From Saururus chinensis (taxonomy: Eukaryota; Streptophyta; Magnoliopsida; Piperales; Saururaceae), in the NCBI GenBank assembly GCA_035235625.1, contig CP141144.1, forward strand, positions 25,355,014-25,419,013: a DNA stretch of 64,000 nucleotides, given 5' to 3'. Below, piece after piece: positions 53,817-64,000 of the stretch. The translations under genes and the position numbers were made by a program. The notes under the pieces are model-generated. The model had not been told where the DNA came from. It was given only the letters and a program-made list of their open reading frames with translations, and did no database searches. Numbering within the stretch: position 1 is the stretch's first letter; every line of letters starts with the position of its first letter.

Positions 53817-55950
53817 GTACATGTGATTAACATGACCTAAGGTCAAATTTTCATTTTTCTTCCACTATATTTTCTTCAGCTGGATGTGCAACTCAGTTTT
53901 TAAAGTTCAAAGAACAATAGTAAACAATTCTTTATGGCATAGAGAAATTACTTCTCACATTTCAGACATGCACTTTTTCGAAAATCCATTTGTGAAAAGT
54001 GGGGTTTCTCTTTTCGTCATTTAAGGTTTTTTTGGCAAAAATACCCTTGCATCGTTGGTTTACAGCCGTTTCCATACTTCCCTCCCCAGGTTTTCTCTCT
54101 TTTCCTCATTTTCAGATCCATGAGAATGGTGTATAGTGCTGGCCTTTAATGCTGAAGGTTAAAGGGAGTATCCAACTCACACCATTTCTGCCCCATTACC
54201 GTCACACCTTATTATTTGGGGTAGAAATTTATTTTTATCATGAAAATTATATTATATAGCTTTGAAATAAAAATTCAATGGCACAAATTTCGTGCAAATT
54301 GGAGTTCTACAACTCAGGATATTGCGAATTCAACTTTTCTACTAAATATTAAAATCCCTTCATCAGTCCTGACTTTCGAAAGGTGTAACTTAGGAATTCA
54401 ATGCAAGCATGAAATGTTTCAATGTAATAGTTCTTAGAAAGCCAAATGCAATGCACCTATGAACATGCCAAATAGTCTTTTAAAGCTCAAATTATAACCA
54501 TAAAAGTCCAGTCATTAACAATATTTTGCAACGAATATGGCAATTCAGCAAATACGGCCAGTGCATATGCCACAAAAATTGTCATATTCATTGGGTTGTT
54601 TGTTATTAATGGGCACTCCTTGATTCCCATGACTTTGTGATAGTATTACTTCCTTTAGGAATTGAATTGTATTATGAAATTTTTGTAGATGTAGATTTTG
54701 GAAAGATGAACCAAAGAATCAAACTTTTTTAGCAAAGTTGATGTTATGCAAAGTCAGCACAATCATAAGTGAATAATTAGATAATCTATATCTCTGCGTC
54801 TGTCTGTTTGGGCCGATGTGGCCTTAATATACATTGTTGGGTCGTTCCTTAACATCATGAACTTTTGAGGTAATCTGGTTTCTAACAAATAAACTAGAGA
54901 ATATGACAATTATCAGTGAATACATCAAACAAACGAGCGAATTTGACAATTATTAGTGGCATATACTTAGACAATTTGTGTATTTGCTTTTTTGTTCTTT
55001 GATAATTGTCATGTTTGTTGTTTTATTCTCTAAAACTTTTCATATTCACTTGTTTATTTTCTAATGATTATGTTGGCTTCTTGTGATTATAATTCTAGCT
55101 ACAGAAGTCCTATTGATGTGTTCTTGGTGTAGGTTGTCTTTCCAAAATGACATAATAAAACTGTAAAATTTAAATACAATTCATCTATGCGGATGCCTAT
55201 GTAGGACGCAAAAGAGATTGAATTGGGTTTATCATGCTTCTTTAGGAATTAGTTTTTTTAAAAGTTTTATATCAAGCAAGAGTTTTATTTAGGACTTTAG
55301 ATTTATAATTTCCTTAAGTTTAGAATGAATCTTATCCGGGTGATTAATTTCTAATTAAAGACTTAAGTAAAGCCTTATCAGAAGGTCTAAAGTATTCAAT
55401 GAAAAAAGAACTAGCTTATGATTTGAGGAGAAAAAAAATCCCCTTATGTTGATTGAAGACTTTGTTGTTCAATGCCAATGCTGAACAACCTTGGTGTTGA
55501 TGCCATGGTTCCTTGGTGCTGATTCGAGAGATTTATCCTACACTTTACCACTCTTCCTTCCCTCTGTTTCCTTCTAAATTCTATGCTTCCTTTTCTGTGG
55601 GACATTGTCCTACATCAGATTGTGCTGAATTCTCGACCATAACGTGAGTTGAAGTAGTCCAATTGGTGCTATTTGGTGCGTTGGATTCGATTTTTCTAGT
55701 TTGGCAACACACTATTATTTTAGAAACCAGTTCGATTCCTACAACATTATATTATTAGAAAGTCTCATGTATTAAACAAATGTTTAATATTCTTGCTACC
55801 AACGGAAATTTTCAATGTTGTAAGCTGTAGAACACTGATTTACACTGAATTCGTTGCATTTGACATATTAAAGCTTCATGACATTTTTTTTTGGTAAATA
55901 AATATTGAAGCCTTGTTACCCTGATTGTTAAGATTGTTCCATGGCATCAT
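53817..55950 (+). other. start of TypA intron 17, no features recognised
   Basis: It begins GTACAT after the exon ending PPRE. The terminal coding exon (expected to open with a sequence near MTLEEAIGY) does not appear here. The sequence is AT-rich with no other recognisable gene. Confidence 0.6.
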
Positions 55951-55959
55951 CATGTGATA

Positions 55960-56220
55960 CAAAACCTGCGGGAAGGTTCTTCCTTTTGGGAGTTTCTCAA
56001 GCGAAGATAATTGAGTTTTGGGGAGGAATTATATTTATTCAACCAAAAACTTCTGAACTACAAAAGATGAAGGCCTTATATAGTAAAGCCTGACTTACAC
56101 TTAAAGACTAAAGTGCCCTACAATAATGAAAGACCAAATTACCCTAATCATACTTAAAATACCAAATTAACCCTAAATGACTTATTCTGCATCATTTTTT
56201 TCCGACTGACAAGGACTCTC
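55960..56220 (-). repeat. LTR-like segment, minus strand
   Basis: The minus strand shows a TATA-like ACTATATAAGGCC (about 56073-56085), an AATAAATA signal about 45 bp later, and then a GCAGGTTTTGTATCACATG end. This spacing of TATA and polyadenylation signal fits the R/U5 part of an LTR. A second LTR, target duplication and coding domains were not found. Confidence 0.3.
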
Positions 56221-56906
56221 CTCTGGAGTGTCAAAGAGGAGGTACTGCCTGAGAAGGTCTGAAGCAAGACAGCTGTCACAATCAGGCCAACCAGTCCACA
56301 GAACAAGGTTTCGTGGAATGTCACTTCCATTCAAAGGAACAAGATCATGATCAAGTTTTGACGCAGTCTGGTCAACAGGTGGTGGGAATGGGGGACAGTC
56401 AGGTTATGGATGAAGATGGAGGGAGCCACAGATCAATCCCTAGGAGCAGGAGATAGCAAAATCTGCAGGGCGATAGGGAGTATCAGTAAAGGGTAGTTGA
56501 CCTTGTCAGCACCATGGAGTAAAGAATGCTTCAGATGCACTACGTTATTGGCCGAAACACCACACTGAGAGCTTCAGTGATGTAGGTGGTAGTGACATCA
56601 GGCTGGCCATTGGCAGCAAAGATTGCTAGATGCAATACAATGACATCAGAGAGCGCAGCATAAGCTTGTTGCTGCCACACTTGTAGGGGTAGTGCTGTAG
56701 GATCTGCCATAAGAACCAACATTGGCAGTTGAACAAGAATGGCAGCGGATTGTTGAGGCACCTCTTCTGATGGAACTATTAAAACTGTTGCTGCTCGTGT
56801 TGATGTGGGCATTGGTGCTGGAGGTGGAGAAAACTGAAACGACAATGATGCAAGTTAAGATGGGGTTGGTGGCAGGGTTGGTAGTGGGCATGATGGTGGA
56901 ACAGGC

Positions 56907-57255
56907 TGTTATGTCCCGTAATAACGTGTCGGTTAGGAAGTTAATTGAGTAGGCTAGTCAGTTATTTGAGTTGTAGTAGGTTTTGCTTTGGTTTTGATTA
57001 GAATTCATTATGTTAATGTCTATGTAGCAAGATGGCTTTTCCTTATGTAGCCCAATGGATTAGGGCAGCCTATTTAGGCACTTGCTCTGTAATCAGGAAA
57101 TTAAGCAGTGAATATTTGCCCTAATTTCTTAACTCTCTTTCCTGACCTCTGGCTCTCCCTCTCGAGATCTCGCTTCTTGAAAGTGCGTCCCATTCCCTTC
57201 TCCCAATCTCCCTCTTCTAATCTTCCTTCCTTTTTCCTCTTGTGTAAAGTACACA
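56907..57255 (+). repeat. LTR-like segment followed by a degenerate tRNA-Met primer site
   Basis: It begins TGTTATGTCCCG and ends GTACACA. After CCAAT comes TTAGTATCGGAGC (about 57260-57273), resembling the TGGTATCAGAGC primer site for initiator tRNA-Met. This suggests the 5' LTR of a plus-strand LTR retrotransposon. The matching 3' LTR is not in the window. Confidence 0.45.
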
Positions 57256-57289
57256 CCAATTTAGTATCGGAGCGATCCAATCCCTCTTC

Positions 57290-57840
57290 CATGGCAAACG
57301 GCAAGGTATACAAGAGACGAAACGAGACCGGCGGCCAAGAAAACGACCTGGCAGAACCAGTTCTGCCCACCGTCCATCAAATCGCCACCCTAGCGATGCT
57401 CCGGCGGAAACAATTCCGCCTGCTGCAGTCCTTCCTAACGCTGCTGCTAGCCAGCCGGCGGTTGAGACCAGGTTTCGGCTACACTCTCCGCCCTTCAGAT
57501 TCAGACGACAGAGACAACGAGTTTTCCTCAAGGAATTGCAGGCAGATCTTCGATTGTCAGTGGACTGCCAGGAAGCTACACTAGACCAAATCCGAAAGGA
57601 CCAAGCAGCTTGTTTGGTCGCTTTCACAGCGGGTCCGATATTTGCCCCGCCTCCAATTGCACCTCCTTCGCTTTCAGCAGCCCACCCCCATGGCAAAGGG
57701 ATCGTTCAGTGACCCTCGACATTACTGTTTCCCTTTGGGTCAGGCCGTTCTGCACCCTCCACCTTTTTGTCATCCTCCACTAGTGACAAAAGGGTTCCAG
57801 CTGCCGCCACTAGGCCAAGTTGCACAAAGTCCTTTTTAGT
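57290..57840 (+). pseudogene. possible gag remnant behind the LTR-like segment
   Basis: From the ATG at 57291 one frame gives MANGKVYKRRNETGGQENDL. A second frame continues with a charged helical stretch (ELQADLRLSVDCQEATLDQ). GC content is higher than in the flanks. Position after an LTR and primer site suggests the beginning of gag with a frameshift, but no conserved gag motif is visible. It stops at the border of the hAT element at 57841. Confidence 0.3.
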
Positions 57841-58168
57841 TAGGGCTGCCAACGGAACGATACGGTTACGGTATAACTTATTCCATTACCATAACCATTT
57901 CAGAAACCTTTATCCATAACCGTTCCGTTAAGTAAACGGTATAGGTACTTCCATAACCATACCTTCCACTAATAAACGGCCGGTTAATCGGATAACCATT
58001 ATCCATTACATTTTTTAAAATGTGCTAAAAAAGCTAAAATAATTCTTTTTTATTCACTTAAATAAATATTACTAAGGTAAAAAACTAACATCATTACTAC
58101 TCTTATTTATAGTTATTGCAAATAAATTGTAAAGATTAAACATGAAATATAAATGGATACATATATTA

Positions 58169-58200
<32 letters not shown>

Positions 58201-58203
<3 letters not shown>

Positions 58204-58410
58204 AAAGTTAATATGAGCCTAGGCTCGTGCGCATTGGCGTGCACCCGGGCTCATTGAGCCGTCGGATTTATATTTGATGGCCCATCAAACTCACTGGTTT
58301 AAATGCCCCGTGAGTTTGATGGGCCGTCGGATGTAAATCCAATGGCTGAATGAGCCTGGGCGCACGCCGAAGTGCGTGAGCCCGAGCTCATATAAACGGG
58401 ACTATATGTA
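58201..58410. mobile_element. GC-rich hairpin MITE nested in the hAT element
   Basis: Two arms of about 90 bp pair almost end to end: TATGAGCCTAGGCTCGTGCG...CCCATCAAACTCAC on the left and GTGAGTTTGATGGGCC...GAGCTCATATAAACGG on the right, with about 15 bp between them. It is far richer in CpG than its surroundings. Related ends occur at 24537-24705 and about 17350. Confidence 0.7.
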
Positions 58411-58660
58411 TATAAACTACTTATTTTTTAATAATTATTTCCTATTATATGAGTCCAGCTTCAAGACATCCATGTAGTGCTTGTTTGAGAAGAATCCTAA
58501 TGTGAGAATAATAATTGTCTTCTCACAGCCATCTATATTTAAATGTGCATTAAAAGCAAAAAGGAGACCACATGTAGTGATGCTTATTATCCATTAGTGT
58601 CTTTTTTAAGCAATGTTTTAAAACCCAACCAAGGAGCCTAACCCAGATTAGTAGTCGGGC

Positions 58661-59200
58661 CAATGTTTTAAAAACTAGGTTGACCCGGCAAGTCCGACTG
58701 GGCTCAATTGGACCCAGTTGATAAATCTAATAGGTTCATCTACTTCAACTAGTTAAGTTAACCCGACCAGGTCAATACGACCCGACCGATTGAACCATCG
58801 ACCCGCTGCCTGGGCCAGACCGGTTTAATACTCTCATGAAAAAAATTTATATTGGAGACGGTTCCAACTCACATTCTGTGAGAGCCCATCAACAAGCCTA
58901 ACTTACCAGGCTGCAACAAGTTTGTTTATACACATTTTTATTTTATTTAATATTTATCTATTTTACATTGCTCCAAAAAAAAATCTCCACGACGGGATTC
59001 GAACCCATGTGATAAAAATAACATTTACACTCTTACCAACTGAGTTACAATGATTTTGTGTGAATATTGTACCTAACTTTCTATTTATTCTAAATATATG
59101 GGAAAATTGGGTCAACCCAGGCTGACTGGTGGTTGAACCCAATCAACCCGGCCCGACGACCAATCTGGGTCAATGGCCGGACCGGTTTTTAAAACATTGG
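58661..59200. mobile_element. TIR element with CAATGTTTTAAAA ends, nested
   Basis: Left end CAATGTTTTAAAAACTAGG, right end CCGGTTTTTAAAACATTG. Inside both ends are GACCCGG and CCGGCC words. A related CAATGTTTTAAAACCCAACC sits directly outside at 58611, and GGGTTAAGACAACCCAGG follows outside on the right, so the element seems to lie inside an older relative. The superfamily is not assigned. Confidence 0.6.
58985..59050 (-). other. tRNA-like sequence with box A and box B
   Basis: The minus strand reads GTAACTCAGTTGGTAAGAG and, 22 bases later, TGGGTTCGAATCCCGTCG. These match the D-arm (box A) and T-arm (box B) of eukaryotic tRNAs. The middle is AT-rich and lacks a proper anticodon stem, and the acceptor stem does not pair. 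It is therefore a decayed tRNA-derived or SINE-type piece and not a working tRNA. It lies inside the CAATGTTTTAAAA element. Confidence 0.55.
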
Positions 59201-60114
59201 GCTGGGTTAAGACAACCCAGGTTGATCAGATGATGACATCATCACGTATAAAATTTAAAATAGTTCCTCATATTTTAGATAAAGTTTCACTTAAACTTAT
59301 TTGGTCATTCAAAACTTATTGATTCCAACCTATTTCAATAACTAAATCATTCCAAATTTTGCAATCACATATATAAACATGATTTGTAATATAATCATGA
59401 TTCCAACCATATACCAAATCTCAAAATAAACCACTTATACCACTCATTCAAAGTTAAGCCAACCAACACTCAAACCAAGCTAATCGAGATGGGCCAAACA
59501 AGAGTTTCATTCTATTAGCCCAAGTTCAAACTTTGATTTGAGCTAACTTGAGTCTAACCTAGAGTAAAATAAAGCTCAGTTAACAATCCTACTCCAAACC
59601 CACCAATTATTTCCTTACACAAACAAACATTCCACAAGTTTAATTATTAAAAACATAAAAAAGACTCATGTGTTTGAGTTATCAAAATTTAATATAAATT
59701 AACCTGAGAATTGTAAACATATTTTGTACAAAGTGTCTATGTAGCTAGTTAAAATTTTATCACATATGATTAAAGATAAATTGTGACCTAATGAGATCAT
59801 AAAAATTAGACAAATCAACCAAATGGGAAACATCAAAGCGAAGTTAGTTTAAGAAAATATAAATTATAAATGGATATTTTTTATCAAAAAATAGAGTTAG
59901 ATATGAAATGCTAGAAAGAGGAAATTATATTCCAAGTAGTAGCTTGTAACAATTATAGTAAATTGTTGAAAGTAGTTAAATAAATACAATAAATATTTGG
60001 ATTTGAATAATATCTTTCATTGAGTAAATCACCGTGGTGAATTATGATATGAAGATTATTTTAAAAGATCATAAGTCAATCTCTTTTGAAATTAAACCAC
60101 TTAAGACTAACGAG

Positions 60115-60195
<81 letters not shown>

Positions 60196-60391
60196 TAAAT
60201 ATGACAAACGGGTAACGGATAAACGGGTATGGAAGAACTTTTTCCATTACCTTCCATTAAGATAACGGTTGGATAAAATTATCCTCTTATTTACCCATCG
60301 AATAAATTTAACCATACCATTTAACTTCTTAACGGTACGGTACAGACGGTAGAACGGTAAAACGGGTACCATTGGCAGCCCTAATTTTAGT

Positions 60392-62910
60392 AGTAGGTCA
60401 AGTTCTCTTAGGCTTCCCTCTCTCTTTTGACATCTTTTACGTAAAACCCTTTTAATTTTCTTACTGGGGCATTCATTGGTCTTCTTTATACATGCTCATA
60501 TTAACGCAACCTACACTCTTATCTTCCTCCCTAAAGGTGTTACCCCTAAGTTTTCACGTATATATTCATTTTTAATCTTATGTTATTTCACACATTTACC
60601 TTAGTATTCTTATTTCAACTACATAAAGTATTGCGGTCCTAATAGTAGTCCTATAGAACTTACCTTTAAACCTATTTGAGACTTGCCTATCACTCAAAAT
60701 TTTTGATGCTGCCTTCCATTTTACTCACCCCGTATTAATCTTTTGTACCACATTATTAGTGATATCTCCTTTTTTGTAGATAATAGAGCCCACATATTAG
60801 AATTGCTCACATTTTAGTACTTATTGCCTATCTATTTCAACTAAAGTTCTACCTATAATTTAATTATTCTTGAAGTTAAATTCCATACACTCTGTCTTCG
60901 TTATACTTATTTTAAAATCTTTTGATTCTAGAGCTTCCCTCCACAGTTCTAGTTTGGAATTTAACCTTGCTATAGTCTCGCCAATTAAAATTATATCATC
61001 TCCTATCTTATATATATACAATTAGTTCATTTATAACTAAAGCAAAAGAATAGACCTACTGTGACCTGAATTCCCTAGTTTTATCCTCAATTATTCATAC
61101 ATTGGTCAATACCCCATTGTACATATATTTAATAATATCAATGTGTTCTCTTATAACTCCCTTCTTTAAGACACTTCAAATGAGCTCTTGAGGCACTCGA
61201 TCATAAGCTTTTTTCGAATCAATAAAGGTCATATATGGGTTTTGTCTCCTATTTTTATATTTCTTAACTAATTATCATAATACAAAGTAGGTGTGGCATA
61301 TAATGAAACTGATTCTTAATTACTTTAGTTATTTTCTACAAGCATCCTTCAACCACTCTCTCCCGTAACTTCATTGTATGACTTATAAGTTTTATATTTT
61401 TATAGTTGGTACAACTTTGGATATCTCTTTTATTTTTATAGTGGTATAAAGGTGCTTCTTCTCCACTCCTCGGGCATCCTCTTTGACTTCCGAATCTTGT
61501 TAAATAACTTATTTAACTAAGTTAAGCCAACACCCCCAAAGCACTTTCAAAATTCAATAGGAATTCTATCAGGTCCTAGTGTTTTACCTTCATTTTTTCT
61601 TAAGGCAACTCCTACATCATTTATTGTAAATCTCTTAAAATAAGTTATATCTTTAACAAGATTAGATTCAATATCAAGACCACCACTATAATCTTCATGC
61701 AAAAGCTGCTGGAAATACCCTATCCATCTCTCCTTAATTTCTTCATCTTTAATTAAAAACCTTTGATTGTCACTCTCAATGCATCTAACTTGATCTTAAG
61801 TCTTTACTTCTGTTCTCTCTTAACTTAATTATCTTATATATGTTCCTCTCCCCCTATTCAATCATAATCTATTATACAAATCATCAAACACTTTAAATCT
61901 AGCTTCATTCACTACTCTTTTTTTGCCTCTTCTAACCTAAATATAAATCTTTTAACTCTCTTTATTTTTATATTTTTTCCACTCCTTAAAAGAACATTTC
62001 TTTTCCTCGAGAACTCTTTGCACTTCCTTACACTACTACCATGTTTCTTTTTTTACATCCTTTCTCTCATTGCTTCCTTGAGCACTTCTTTTCTCAACTT
62101 TTTAATACAATTAACCATGTTACCCTACATTGTTGGTTCTTCATTCGAGTGCCAATTTCTTTCTACTCTTAATCTCTCCGCAAAGGTATCAAGTAATTCA
62201 CCATTCAAATTCTACTACTTTATCCTAGGTTTACTCTTTCATTTCTTTGCTTCCTCCATCCCTTCATGCAAATATCTAAAACAACTAATCTATAATAAAG
62301 TGCTAAAAGTTTACTAGGAATAACTTTATAATCCTTGCACTTTTTTATGTCTTTATTTCTAACTAAGAAAAAGTCTATTTGGCTCTTATTATGATCACTC
62401 TTGAAGGTTACTAAATGTTCCTCTATTTGCAATGTCTAGGCTATTTACTATCCAAAACTCAAAGATAATTTCTTCTCACTTACATGCCTATTTAAATCTC
62501 CCCAAATAATAACTTTTTTCTCGTTTTGTATCATTTGCATTACTAGGTCCATTTCCTCCTAAAATTGCTTCTTAAGGTTCTCTTCTAATCCTACTTGTTG
62601 TGTATAAGCACTTTATAACATTAATTACATATTCCCCTACCTCTAGTTTCACTAATATAATCCTATCACTAAATCTTTGGAAACTTAGTTTTTCCTTAAA
62701 TCCTTGTCTACCACTATATGGGCCCCATTCCTATTTGACTCTTTACCTACAAAATATAATTTAAAACCCTCATCTAGCTCCCTAGCATTATCTCTTACAA
62801 ACTTTGTTTCCTGCAAGCAAGTTATATTAACCCCTCCTACGCTTAAATATCTCCCCGAACTCCAAACTTTTACCTTTCAAGGTCCCAATGTTCCAAGTTA
62901 CTACTGTAAG
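60392..62910 (-). pseudogene. RTE-type LINE: endonuclease and reverse transcriptase remnants
   Basis: On the minus strand from 62905 down, broken frames give the endonuclease start VTWNIGTLKGKSLEFGEIF, then NITCLQETKFVRDNARELD and GFKLYFVGKESNRNG. The reverse transcriptase follows: GKTLGPDRIPIEF, MPEEWRRSTFIPLYKNKRDI and QSCTNYKNIKLISHTMKLWE, FIDSKKAYDRVPQELI, and a catalytic block IRDDIILIGE where FADD is usual. After it come LNSKLELWREALESK and TKTECMEF. The far end has an RYFVEIRILR stretch and VKREREA, the usual RTE tail. Many stops and frameshifts lie throughout. The 3' end touches the hAT element's target duplication, so the hAT may have inserted at the LINE's tail. Confidence 0.85.
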
Positions 62911-62954
62911 CAACTAGCTTTTTTGCTCGCGTTTGTTGAGTCCAACGCCAAAAC

Positions 62955-63090
62955 CCTTGTCCACTTCTCATTGCAACCGGGCGTTGTTGCAACGCGTTAC
63001 TTCCAGGGGGAAGGCCTAGCCAACCTTTGATCACTTATTATTGCACCCGGGTTTTGGCACAACGCGTTACTTTAGGGGAACAACCTAGCT
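62955..63090 (-). repeat. tandem duplication at the LINE 5' side
   Basis: CATTGCAACCGGGCGTTGTT with GCAACGCGTTACTTCCAGGG is followed about 70 bp later by TATTGCACCCGGGTTTTGGC with ACAACGCGTTACTTTAGGGG. It lies upstream of the endonuclease start and may be the LINE's 5' UTR repeat. Confidence 0.6.
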
Positions 63091-63689
63091 CTAGCTAGAA
63101 TATGTGGTGTAAGATTCTTAGAGATTGACAAGAGTTTTTATAGTTTGTTGTCAACCTATTGCAACCCTCCTTTATCCAGGCTTGGGACTTGTATTGTAAC
63201 ACAAGATGAAGATATAGTGAAAGGTGATTATGGAGAAGCTTTAGTGATATGTTGTATTTGCTTTGCTCTTAAGGAGGTTGAGGGTGATCATTAGCCGATG
63301 AATAATATATTCTACGCGACTTATACTATTGGAAGTGAAGTTTGCCAACTTGTAATTGATTTGAGAAGTTGTGACAATGTGGTGATTGAATAGCATGTTT
63401 AAAAGCTTTAGTTGAGCATTACACCCCATCTGTATTCCTATAAACTCTCTTTGTTGAAGAAATGAAGTGAGGTACAAGTTTTAAAATAATGTTTAGTTTC
63501 TCTATTGGTTCTACTTACCGGGATAAGATATGGTGTAATATTCTTGTTATGGGTGTTATTTATTACTTAGATGCCCTTGACAATATGATACATGTATGAT
63601 GCATGATGGTTGTAGGAACATCTATAGCTTAATTTAGAATAATAGGAAAATTATTCTTATTTCACATAAAGATGAGATGATTAAACCTT
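63091..63689. other. sequence between the LINE and a gypsy pol fragment
   Basis: No recognisable protein. It probably contains the older LINE 5' edge and decayed gypsy sequence upstream of the 63.7-kb frame. Confidence 0.4.
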
Positions 63690-64000
63690 AAAATGATAAA
63701 TGATTGTTTTGTCTAAGAGAAAATTTCTTGAAGAAATGAAGGGGAATGATGATGTATATGCTTTGGTGTCTAAGGAAGTTAGTGAAGGAAAGGATATTCT
63801 TGAATATGTTGAACCTTTGGTAGGGGAGTTTTATGATGCCTTTTCGGAGTTCTTACCCAATGAATTGCCCCCCTTAGAGACATTCAACATTAGATTACCT
63901 AGTGTCATGATTCACACTTCCTAATCATCCATATTATAGGATGAGTCTTAAAGAGCACAAAAAGCTTCAGCGACAAGTCTTTGAGTAAGTTGTTGAGCAA
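63690..64000 (+). pseudogene. Ty3/gypsy pol, protease to reverse-transcriptase junction, right-truncated
   Basis: The frame at 63700-63924 reads KRKFLEEMKGNDDVYALVSK, then EVSEGKDILEYVEPLVGEFY and DAFSEFLPNELPPL. After a frameshift comes LPNHPYYRMSLKEHKKLQRQ. This is the conserved stretch leading into the gypsy reverse transcriptase (LP..LPP, then P.YRMSP.E...L..Q). A stop (TAA, FE*VVEQ) near 63987 and the frameshift show decay. The rest lies beyond the window. Confidence 0.8.

Larger units (their letters stand above)
57841..60383. mobile_element. hAT-like non-autonomous element with nested insertions
   Basis: The ends are TAGGGCTGCCAA and, at the right, TTGGCAGCCCTA, perfect 12-bp inverted repeats. 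Flanking words TTTTTAGT (57833-57840) and ATTTTAGT (60384-60391) match at 7 of 8 bases, the 8-bp duplication expected of hAT. Both subterminal regions are filled with ACGGT, AACGG and CGGTA words in both orientations, like transposase-binding repeats. No transposase is recognisable. The interior carries TA runs (about 58170-58199 and 60114-60190) and two nested inverted-repeat elements. It lies in TypA intron 17 if that gene continues. Confidence 0.75.

Noticed and set aside
57217..57696. 159-residue minus-strand frame
   Set aside because: Antisense to the gag-like region, rich in Arg, Gly and Ala, as expected from the reverse of GC-rich coding sequence. No domain.
58985..59050. Functional tRNA gene
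   Set aside because: Box A and box B are present, but there is no valid anticodon stem and the acceptor stem does not pair.
62018..62317. 99-residue plus-strand frame, hydrophobic
   Set aside because: Antisense shadow of the minus-strand LINE endonuclease region.

Overview
This window is nuclear DNA from a flowering plant. It is AT-rich and gene-poor, the genes have short exons joined by GT-AG introns, and most of the remaining sequence is decayed transposons. The repeats are of plant type: a Ty1/copia element primed from initiator tRNA-Met, a Mutator-like element (MULE) carrying a plant mobile domain gene, hAT-like elements, Stowaway-like MITEs, an RTE-type LINE and a Ty3/gypsy edge. I cannot name the species.

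Two protein-coding genes can be rebuilt confidently. On the minus strand, positions 23358 to 20741 hold a complete seven-exon ROP/RAC small GTPase of 196 residues, with one GC-AG intron and a C-terminal CVVL prenylation box. On the plus strand, from 41679 onward, lies a TypA/BipA-family translational GTPase with a mitochondrial-type presequence. Seventeen in-phase exons encode its first 627 residues. The last exon (about 40 to 50 residues by family length) is not seen and probably lies past the right edge.

Layout: 1-8.4 kb is intergenic, with LTR-like repeats, minisatellites and no recognisable gene. 8.47-14.17 kb is one minus-strand copia element with both LTRs, a 5-bp target duplication and an internal segment in the opposite orientation. 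14.2-20.1 kb holds an unidentified decayed coding fragment, a pair of LTR-like repeats, a LINE-type RNase H fragment and hAT-like sequence. 20.7-23.4 kb is the ROP gene. 24-32 kb is repeat-derived intergenic DNA. 32.6-35 kb holds a decayed transposon-type gene interleaved with an odd palindromic repeat. 35.5-41.4 kb is a MULE with long terminal inverted repeats and a 9-bp target duplication, ending 238 bp upstream of the TypA start codon. 41.7-64 kb is the TypA gene, whose large introns 10 and 17 hold a degenerate minisatellite, MITEs, LTR fragments, a hAT element with nested insertions, an RTE LINE and the start of a gypsy pol region.

I found no convincing undescribed biological system. The most interesting items are the inverted copia core, the bounded MULE beside the TypA promoter, the palindromic repeat at 32.5-35 kb, the long degenerate minisatellite in TypA intron 10, and tRNA-like promoter boxes inside a terminal-inverted-repeat element.
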